Origin: Pseudolysinimonas_A sp044239695
GTDB taxonomy: Bacteria > Actinomycetota > Actinomycetes > Actinomycetales > Microbacteriaceae
Length of the DNA: 21,881 nt
Direction: 5' to 3'
Assembly: GCF_044239695.1 (NCBI RefSeq)
Contig: NZ_JBIIAW010000050.1
Coordinates: 1-21,881, forward strand
Each line of letters begins with the position of its first letter. Position 1 is the stretch's first letter. Position numbers and translations under genes: made by a program. The notes below the pieces were generated by a model. It was not told the origin of the DNA. It ran no database searches and was given only the letters and a program-made list of their open reading frames with translations. Shown here piece by piece: positions 5,857 to 11,602 of this stretch.

Positions 5857-7245
5857 ATGAAGGACACCGCAACCACGGGCATGAATGCCGTCGACTGGGA
5901 GGCGAGGATCGATTTCGACCGCCTCCGTTCGCAGCGGCTGGCGCGGTTGAAGGCCGAGCTGGATCGCAGCGAGCTCGGCGCGGTGCTGGCGTTCGACTTC
6001 TCGAACATCCGCTACATGACCTCGACCCACATCGGCACCTGGGCGATGGACAAGCTGATCCGCTTCAGCCTGCTGACCCGCAACACCGATCCGATCTCGT
6101 GGGACTTCGGCTCGGCCGCCAAACACCACCAGTTGTACAACCCTTGGCTCGACCGCACGACCGCCGAGATGGATGCCGACCCGAGCGCGCCGCACGAGGG
6201 GGCGACCCGGCCGCGCCTCGAAGGCGGCGCCCGCGCCGGCATCTCGACGCTGCGCGGCGCGTTCAGCCCCGACGCCGGCATCGCCGACGAGGTCGCCGCG
6301 AAGATCAAGCGGGAGCTCGACAAGTTCGGACTCGCGAACCAGCCGCTCGGCGTCGACGTCATCGAGCTGCCGATCCTGTTCGCCCTCCAGAAGGCCGGCA
6401 TCACCGTCGTCGATGGTCAGCAGGTGTTCATGGAGGCGCGACGCATCAAGACCGGTGACGAGATCCGGCTGCTCACGCAGGCCGCGTCGATGGTGGATGC
6501 CGCCTACGACGAGCTCTACCGCTTCCTGCGTCCCGGAGTGCGTGAGAACGAGGCCGTCGGTCTGGTCGCCAAGACCCTGTACGACCTCGGGTCGGAGTAC
6601 GTCGAAGGGGTCAACGCGATCTCCGGCGAGCGCTGCTCGCCGCATCCGCACGTGTTCTCGGATCGCCTCATCCGTCCGGGCGACCCGGCGTTCTTCGACA
6701 TCCTGCACTCCTTCAACGGCTACCGCACGTGCTACTACCGCACTTTCGCCGTCGGCTCGGCGTCGAACGCCCAGCGCGACGCCTACACGCGGGCGCGGGA
6801 GTACATGGACCACGCGATCGCCCTCGTGAAGCCCGGCGCCACGACGGCCGACATCGTGAAGGTCTGGCCGACCGCGCAGGAGTTCGGCTTCGCCGACGAA
6901 GAAGCCGCCTTCGCCCTCCAGTACGGCCACGGCGTGGGCCTGTCGATCTGGGAGAAGCCGATCTTCAGCCGTCTCGTCTCGCTCGACCACCCCGAGGTGC
7001 TCGAGGAGGGCATGGTGTTCGCCCTCGAGACCTACTGGCCCTCCGCCGACGGGTGGGGCGCCGCGCGCATCGAGGAGGAGGTCGTCGTGACGGCGACCGG
7101 CTGCGAGGTCATCACCAAGTTCCCGGCCGAAGAGCTGCTCATCGCCGGCACCCGCTACTACACGTTCGACGGCCCGATGCTCGCCGCGCGCGACGCCCAG
7201 TCCCACCTCAACACCCCCGAAGGCCGCGGCGAGACGCGGCCGTAG
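5857..7245 (+). CDS. M24 (creatinase / aminopeptidase P fold) protein with an altered metal site
   Basis: 462 aa from ATG 5857, preceded by GGAGGATCCG (a good Shine-Dalgarno). The N-terminal creatinase-type domain spans about 1-200 (LGAVLAFDFSNIRYMTSTH). The C-terminal pita-bread domain spans about 205-440. Of the five M24 metal ligands, D281 (AFFDILHS), H358 (YGHGVG), E391 (FALETYW) and E406 (ARIEEEVVV) are present. The second Asp, in the D-x-G-x4-GY-x-S-D pattern, is replaced by C292 (GYRTCYYRTF). I recall this CYYRTF version as a recurring uncharacterised subfamily. M24 members include peptidases, creatinase, ectoine hydrolase and the DMSP lyase DddP, to which the N-domain looks distantly similar, so the reaction cannot be assigned. 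It is the first gene of an operon with an SDR and follows a motif shared with the amidohydrolase promoter. Confidence 0.85.
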   Translation: MKDTATTGMNAVDWEARIDFDRLRSQRLARLKAELDRSELGAVLAFDFSNIRYMTSTHIGTWAMDKLIRFSLLTRNTDPISWDFGSAAKHHQLYNPWLDRTTAEMDADPSAPHEGATRPRLEGGARAGISTLRGAFSPDAGIADEVAAKIKRELDKFGLANQPLGVDVIELPILFALQKAGITVVDGQQVFMEARRIKTGDEIRLLTQAASMVDAAYDELYRFLRPGVRENEAVGLVAKTLYDLGSEYVEGVNAISGERCSPHPHVFSDRLIRPGDPAFFDILHSFNGYRTCYYRTFAVGSASNAQRDAYTRAREYMDHAIALVKPGATTADIVKVWPTAQEFGFADEEAAFALQYGHGVGLSIWEKPIFSRLVSLDHPEVLEEGMVFALETYWPSADGWGAARIEEEVVVTATGCEVITKFPAEELLIAGTRYYTFDGPMLAARDAQSHLNTPEGRGETRP

Positions 7246-7277
7246 GCCCGCCGCCCCCTCACTTCCCAAGGAGCACC

Positions 7278-7985
7278 ATGTCCACTCGCACGATCCTCGT
7301 CGCCGGAGGCACCTCCGGCATCGGCCTCGAACTCGCCCGCGACATCGTCGCCCGGGGCGACAGCGTCATCATCACCGGACGGGATGAGGCCCGCACGAAG
7401 GAGATCGCCGCCGGTCTCGGCCCGAACGCCTCCGGCATCGCCCTCGACATCTCCGAGCCCGAGGCGATCGCCGGGCACCTCGCCGGCGTCGGGCGGCTCG
7501 ACGGTCTCGTGCTGGCCGCGATCGAACGCGACGCGAACACGGTGCGCGACTACGACATCGCGAAGGCCAAGCGGCTGGTGACGCTCAAGATGGTCGGCTA
7601 CACCGAGACCGTGCACACCCTGCTCGATCGCCTCGAGCCGACCCGCGCGACCGGCATCGTGCTGTTCGGCGGCCGGGCGAAGGACGCCCCCTACCCGGGA
7701 TCGACGACCGTCTCGTCGATCAACGGCGGGGTCGAGGGGATGACCCGCACCCTGGCACTCGAACTCGCGCCGATCCGCGTCAACGCGATCCACCCGGGCA
7801 TCATCGGCGACAGCCCGTTCTGGGCGGGCAAGCCCGAGGGCGTGCTCGACCAGTACACCTCGCGCACCCCCGGCGGCGAGCTCGCGACGATGGCCGACAT
7901 CGTGGATGCCACCCAGTTCCTGCTGCGCAACCAGGGGATCTCGGGCGAGAGCCTGCACCTCGACCGCGGCTGGCGTCTGGCGTAG
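7278..7985 (+). CDS. SDR-family protein lacking the canonical YxxxK active site
   Basis: 235 aa from ATG 7278, with AAGGAG just upstream. The Rossmann start TILVAGGTSGIG (cofactor motif GGTSGIG), the NxxHPG-like stretch RVNAIHPG, and the end SGESLHLDRGW place it in the classical SDR superfamily. At the active site, where Y-x-A-S-K is expected, the sequence reads V-S-S-I-N before GGVEGMTRTLALEL, so both the Tyr and Lys are gone. The usual NNAG segment is also replaced (LVLAAIERDANT). Such atypical SDRs may bind NAD(P) as regulators or use other chemistry. It is 32 bp behind the M24 gene and surely co-transcribed. Downstream is the large hairpin at 7995-8055. Substrate unknown. Confidence 0.85.
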   Translation: MSTRTILVAGGTSGIGLELARDIVARGDSVIITGRDEARTKEIAAGLGPNASGIALDISEPEAIAGHLAGVGRLDGLVLAAIERDANTVRDYDIAKAKRLVTLKMVGYTETVHTLLDRLEPTRATGIVLFGGRAKDAPYPGSTTVSSINGGVEGMTRTLALELAPIRVNAIHPGIIGDSPFWAGKPEGVLDQYTSRTPGGELATMADIVDATQFLLRNQGISGESLHLDRGWRLA

Positions 7986-7994
7986 CTCCGAGAG

Positions 7995-8055
7995 GGCTGT
8001 TTGCCCGAAATGGCCCCATCGCGCAGTGCGAAGGGGCCATTTCGGGCAAACAGCC
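7995..8055. terminator. Very long perfect hairpin between convergent genes (bidirectional terminator or repeat)
   Basis: A 23-bp arm (7995-8017) is matched base for base by its complement (8033-8055). In the 15-base loop, TCGC (8019-8022) and GCGA (8028-8031) add four more pairs. It fills the gap between the SDR stop (7985) and the opposing HIBADH-like stop (8058) and would terminate both transcripts. No U-tract is present. The stem is longer and more perfect than ordinary terminators and may be a copy of a dispersed genomic palindrome. Confidence 0.75.
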
Positions 8056-8057
8056 AC

Positions 8058-8936
8058 CTACTCCGTCGGGTAGCGACCCGTGCGGGTGATCTCGGCGACG
8101 CCCGACCAGTCGACATCCTTCAGGTCCTCGGAGGCGAGCGCGGTGTCGAAGGCGCGGCGCAGCACGGGGGCGCTCGGCAGCACGATCCCGGCCTCGGCGG
8201 CGATCGCTTCGGCGAGCCCGAGGTCTTTCGACCCGAGTGCCATCGTGAACCCCGGCGGCGTGTAGCGGCGCTCGGCGATCATCGCCCCGTAGCCGGTGTA
8301 GACCGGGCCGGGGAAGAGGGTCGAGGAGAGCAACTCGGTGAAGAGGCCGGCATCCACGTCGTTCGCCTCGACGAGGGCGACCGACTCGGCGATCGCCTGG
8401 AAGGCATGGATGATGTCGTAGTTGACGGCCGCCTTGACGACGTTGGCGATGCGCGGGTCGGCACCCACGGTCCACACCCGCTTGCCGAGGATCTCGAAGT
8501 ACGGGGCGACCCGCTCGAGGTCGGCGGCGGCTCCGGCGGCGATGATGTTGAGTTCGCCGGCGGCCGCGACGGTGAACCGGCCGAGCACGGGGGCGGCGAG
8601 GTAGCCGACGCCGGCTTCCGCATGCCGCCGCGCGAGCCGCGACGCCGCGTCGGGGCTGAGGGAGGCCATCGAGACGTGCAGGCGACCGGGCTCCCCGGCG
8701 AGGTGGTCGGCCGAGAGCACGTGATCGGCGGCCTCGTCGTTGGCGAGCATCGAGAACGAGATCGGCGCGGCGAGGGCCTCCGCGGGAGTCTCCGCCGCCC
8801 GGGCCCCGGCCTCGACGAGCGGGGCGACCGCGTCGGCGGAGCGGTTCCAGACGATGACGTCGTGTCCGGCATCCACCAGGCGGCGCGCCATCTCGCGCCC
8901 CATCGTGCCGAGGCCGAGGAATCCGAGGGTGCTCAT
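8058..8936 (-). CDS. 3-Hydroxyisobutyrate dehydrogenase-family NAD(P)-dependent oxidoreductase
   Basis: 292 aa from ATG 8936, which shares a base with the upstream aldehyde dehydrogenase stop (TGATG). The N-terminal Rossmann motif GFLGLGTMG and the C-terminal helical domain are typical of the beta-hydroxyacid dehydrogenase family. The catalytic lysine K168 lies in ANVVKAAVNY with the following Asn. The usual D-x-P-V-S-G-G signature is changed (GYLAAPVLGRFT), so the substrate likely differs from 3-hydroxyisobutyrate; relatives include tartronate-semialdehyde and succinic-semialdehyde reductases. It is the last gene of the VOC-GntR-ALDH operon, followed two bases later by the long hairpin. Pairing with an aldehyde dehydrogenase suggests oxidation of a hydroxy acid to a semialdehyde and then a dicarboxylate (inference). 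Confidence 0.85.
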   Translation of the reverse strand: MSTLGFLGLGTMGREMARRLVDAGHDVIVWNRSADAVAPLVEAGARAAETPAEALAAPISFSMLANDEAADHVLSADHLAGEPGRLHVSMASLSPDAASRLARRHAEAGVGYLAAPVLGRFTVAAAGELNIIAAGAAADLERVAPYFEILGKRVWTVGADPRIANVVKAAVNYDIIHAFQAIAESVALVEANDVDAGLFTELLSSTLFPGPVYTGYGAMIAERRYTPPGFTMALGSKDLGLAEAIAAEAGIVLPSAPVLRRAFDTALASEDLKDVDWSGVAEITRTGRYPTE

Positions 8937-10312
8937 CACTTCTCCCACACGGTCTTGAGGTTGCAGAACTCGCGGATGCCGGCGGCGGCGAGTTCGCGCC
9001 CGAAGCCGGAGTTCTTGATGCCGCCGAACGGCAGCTCGGGGTAGGAGATCGTCATCCCGTTGACGAACACCGCGCCGGCCTCGATCTCGCGCTCGAACCG
9101 GTCGCGTTCGGCCGCGTCGGTCGTCCACACGCTCGACGAGAGCCCGAAGTCGGTGACGTTGGCGAGGGCGATGGCTTCGTCGGCATCCCGAACGCGGTAG
9201 ACGGTCGCGACCGGGCCGAAGGTCTCCTCGAGGTGCAGGCGCATCTCGCCGGTGACACCCGTCACGACGGTCGGCGGATAGAACCAGCCGGGCCCGTCGG
9301 GAACGGTGCCGCCCACGAGGATGTCGGCGCCCTTCGCCCGCGCGTCCTCGACGAGCTCGGCCAGCTCCGCCCGCCCGCCCGCCGTCGCGATCGGACCGAC
9401 CTGGGTCTGCTCGTCGAGGGGGTCGCCCATGCGCAGAGCCGACATCGCCGCCGTGAACCCGGCGAGGAACTCGTCGTAGACCGCGTCGTGCACGAGGAAC
9501 CGTTTCGCCGAGATGCAGGACTGCCCGTTGTTGACGGTGCGGGCGTCGACGGCGGTGGAGATCGCCGCCCCCAGGTCGGCGCTCGGCATGACGATGAACG
9601 GGTCGGAGCCGCCGAGTTCGAGCACCGACTTCTTCACCTGGGCGGCGGCGGTCGACGCGACCGAGCGGCCCGCCGGCTCCGAGCCGGTGAGGGTGACCGC
9701 GCGCACCCGCGGGTCCTCGATGACGGCGGCGACCTCGGCCGACCCGATCAGGAGGGTGATGAACGAGCCCTCCGGGAATCCGCCGCGGGTGTACAGGGAG
9801 TCGAGGTACAGCGCCGACTGGGGCACATTCGACGCGTGCTTGAGCACGCCCGTGTTGCCGGCCATCAGCGCCGGGGCCGCGAACCGCACGACCTGCCAGA
9901 GCGGGTAGTTCCACGGCATGACGGCGAGCACGACGCCGAGCGGCTGGTAGCGCGCGACGGCCCGGGAGGCGCCGACGGCCGACGGGTCGGCGAGCGGTTC
10001 GTCGGCGAGGAAGCCCTCCGCGTGCTCGGCGTAGAACTGCATCCCCTTGGCGCACTTCTTCACCTCGGCGCGCGCGGCGCCGATCGGCTTGCCCATCTCG
10101 CGGGTGAGGATTTCGGCGAGCGGCTCGAGGTCGGCGTCGAGCAGGTCGGCGGCGGCCCGCATCCATTCGCCACGCTGGGCGAAGGTCGTGCCCTTCAGGG
10201 TCTGGAACGCCGCGGCGGCGAGCGCGAGCCGCCGCTCGACCTCGGCCGCCGAGTGCGGCTCGAAGGTCTTCTCGGTCTCGCCGGTGGCGGGGTTGACGGT
10301 CGCGATGGCCAT
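8936..10312 (-). CDS. Aldehyde dehydrogenase, succinate-semialdehyde dehydrogenase (GabD)-like
   Basis: 458 aa from ATG 10312, with 7 bp after the GntR stop. The ALDH fold is complete: PWNYPLW near residue 130, TLTGSEPAGRSV in the cofactor loop, E232 in ELGGSDPF and catalytic C266 in NNGQSCISAKRF. The length of about 455-460 aa and the ELGGSDP and GQSCISAKR motifs match NADP-dependent succinic semialdehyde dehydrogenases of the GabD1 type. The reaction is oxidation of a short aldehyde, probably a semialdehyde, to the acid. It is coupled to the following HIBADH-like gene by a one-base overlap, suggesting the two act in sequence. The exact substrate cannot be read from sequence. Confidence 0.9.
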   Translation of the reverse strand: MAIATVNPATGETEKTFEPHSAAEVERRLALAAAAFQTLKGTTFAQRGEWMRAAADLLDADLEPLAEILTREMGKPIGAARAEVKKCAKGMQFYAEHAEGFLADEPLADPSAVGASRAVARYQPLGVVLAVMPWNYPLWQVVRFAAPALMAGNTGVLKHASNVPQSALYLDSLYTRGGFPEGSFITLLIGSAEVAAVIEDPRVRAVTLTGSEPAGRSVASTAAAQVKKSVLELGGSDPFIVMPSADLGAAISTAVDARTVNNGQSCISAKRFLVHDAVYDEFLAGFTAAMSALRMGDPLDEQTQVGPIATAGGRAELAELVEDARAKGADILVGGTVPDGPGWFYPPTVVTGVTGEMRLHLEETFGPVATVYRVRDADEAIALANVTDFGLSSSVWTTDAAERDRFEREIEAGAVFVNGMTISYPELPFGGIKNSGFGRELAAAGIREFCNLKTVWEK

Positions 10313-10319
10313 GGGGTTC

Positions 10320-10985
10320 CTATCCGAAGATCTCGGGATGCCGGGCGAGCTCGAGGCGCGTCCGGCGGATATGGGCGGCGAGGGTGCGTTCGGCTTCCTC
10401 GATGTCGCCGCGCCGGAAGGCCGCGACGAGCAATTGGTGGTCGTGGTGCACGCTGCGTTCTCCGGCCGAGCGGAAGACCCGGGTGAAGGCGCGGCGGTAG
10501 TGCTGGGTGCGGTTCCAGAGCCCGAGGACGAGGTCGCCGAGCACGGCGGTGTCGGCGGCGGCGTAGCTGCCGAGGTGGAAGTCGCGGTCGAGCGCGAGGA
10601 ACTGCTCGACGTCGTCGGCGGTCTCCATCGCGTCGGCGAGCGCGGCCAGACGGTCGATCGCCGACGCGCCGAGCCGCGGAACGCTGTAGGAGAGCAGCAG
10701 CGGCTCGATCCGCTCGCGGATGCGGTACAGCTCTTCGCAGTCGGCGAGGGTGAGCTTCGTCACCCACGCCCCGGTGTTCGCGACGAGGGTCAGCAAGCCC
10801 TCGGCCTCGAGCATCCGCAGGGCCTCGCGCACCGGCAGCCGGCTCGCCCCGTGGCGGTCGGCGAGGTCCTCCTGCCGGATGCGGGCGCCGGGGGCGTACT
10901 CGCCGGCGAGGATCGCGTCCCGCAGTTCGCTCGCGATCCGGGCTCCCGCCGCACCGTGGAGGGGGAGCGCGGTCACACCACTCAT
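10320..10985 (-). CDS. GntR-family regulator, FadR/FCD subfamily
   Basis: 221 aa from ATG 10985. The winged helix occupies about residues 12-75 (IASELRDAILAGEYAPGARI, then SRLPVREALRMLEAEGL). The FCD ligand domain follows, with candidate metal residues in DRDFHLGSY, HHDHQLL and AAHIRR. FCD regulators usually sense an organic acid and repress neighbouring catabolic genes. The start codon overlaps the VOC stop (ATGA, 10985-10982), so regulator and VOC protein are coupled. Two TTGGATWCAAT sites in the divergent promoter at 11511-11584 are the likely operators; they control its own operon and the E1-E2 operon. Confidence 0.9.
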   Translation of the reverse strand: MSGVTALPLHGAAGARIASELRDAILAGEYAPGARIRQEDLADRHGASRLPVREALRMLEAEGLLTLVANTGAWVTKLTLADCEELYRIRERIEPLLLSYSVPRLGASAIDRLAALADAMETADDVEQFLALDRDFHLGSYAAADTAVLGDLVLGLWNRTQHYRRAFTRVFRSAGERSVHHDHQLLVAAFRRGDIEEAERTLAAHIRRTRLELARHPEIFG

Positions 10986-11509
10986 TCTGCCGGGTGCGCG
11001 GGATGCCAGAGCCGCACGGGCGCGCCCGCTTCGTACGCCTTGCCGTCGGGATAGCTGACGAGCTCGAACTGCATGCCCCAGGGGGAACGGAAGTACAGCC
11101 AGCGCTGGCCGGCGGAGGCTCCCGCGCTCGCGACCGGTTCGCCCATGATCTCGACGTCGTGTGCGCGGAGGTGGGCGACGGCGGCGTCGAGGTCGTCGAC
11201 GTAGAGCGCGAGGTGGTGGCCGCCGATGTCGCTGTTGCGCGGCGGTCCGGCCTGTCCGTCGGCGGCGTCGTAGGCGAACACCTCGAGGTTGAGGCCCGAG
11301 GCGAGCCGGTAGAAGCGGATCTCGCGGATGACGGTGCGCGGATGCACGCCGAGCTGCGTCGTCATCCAGTCGTCGTCGGCGCGCTTCGCGCCGAGGGTGT
11401 ACACCGGCACCGCGCCGAGCACGTCGACGAGGAAGCGTTCCGCCTCGTCGAGGTCGGGAACGGTGAAGCCGAAGTGGTCGGCTCCACGGAGCCCGGGCAG
11501 CCCTGCCAT
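10982..11509 (-). CDS. VOC-superfamily (glyoxalase / extradiol dioxygenase fold) protein
   Basis: 175 aa from ATG 11509. Two beta-alpha-beta-beta-beta modules are visible: residues 8-75 from GADHFGFTVPDLDEAERFL, and residues 94-155 from GGHHLALYVDDLDAAVAHL. Metal-ligand positions H12, H99 and E149 (MQFELVSY) are present, so it may be an active metal enzyme such as an epimerase, isomerase, lyase or dioxygenase. It is the first gene of the minus-strand operon. No Shine-Dalgarno precedes the ATG; an operator-like TTGTATCCAA sequence ends one base before it, consistent with a leaderless mRNA. The frame stays open far upstream antisense to E1, but no conserved sequence or good start lies there. 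Substrate unknown. Confidence 0.85.
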   Translation of the reverse strand: MAGLPGLRGADHFGFTVPDLDEAERFLVDVLGAVPVYTLGAKRADDDWMTTQLGVHPRTVIREIRFYRLASGLNLEVFAYDAADGQAGPPRNSDIGGHHLALYVDDLDAAVAHLRAHDVEIMGEPVASAGASAGQRWLYFRSPWGMQFELVSYPDGKAYEAGAPVRLWHPAHPAE

Positions 11510-11510
11510 G

Positions 11511-11521
11511 TTGGATACAAT
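11511..11521. promoter_or_regulatory. GntR operator candidate 1, TTGGATACAAT
   Basis: The site has short inverted ends (TTG/CAA), overlaps the VOC -10 box and ends at its start codon. It shares 10 of 11 bases with the site at 11574-11584. FCD-type GntR proteins often bind such NTTGNATNCAAN-like palindromes (family knowledge). Confidence 0.55.
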
Positions 11522-11544
11522 AACACCCTGATCGGCGAGGGCAA
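11515..11544 (-). promoter_or_regulatory. Leaderless promoter of the VOC-GntR-ALDH-HIBADH operon
   Basis: TTGCCC (11544-11539) and TTGTAT (11520-11515) are 18 bases apart on the minus strand. The -10 ends five bases before ATG 11509. The -10 lies within operator candidate 1. Confidence 0.45.
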
Positions 11545-11567
11545 GGGCATTATTTCCTCCGATCCCA

Positions 11568-11596
11568 TTGCGATTGGATTCAATCCGGTCTAACCT
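11568..11596 (+). promoter_or_regulatory. Leaderless promoter of the E1-E2-thioesterase operon
   Basis: TTGCGA (11568-11573) and TAACCT (11591-11596) have a 17-base spacer. Six bases follow before ATG 11603, so transcription should start at or next to the start codon. No Shine-Dalgarno is present. Operator candidate 2 occupies most of the spacer. Confidence 0.6.
11573..11584. promoter_or_regulatory. GntR operator candidate 2, ATTGGATTCAAT
   Basis: ATTG and CAAT form inverted ends, and GGATT-C-AATCC (11576-11586) is a nested perfect palindrome. It lies between the -35 and -10 of the E1 promoter, where binding would block RNA polymerase. It is 63 bp (six helical turns) from candidate 1. Confidence 0.6.
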
Positions 11597-11602
11597 GCCG
11601 CC

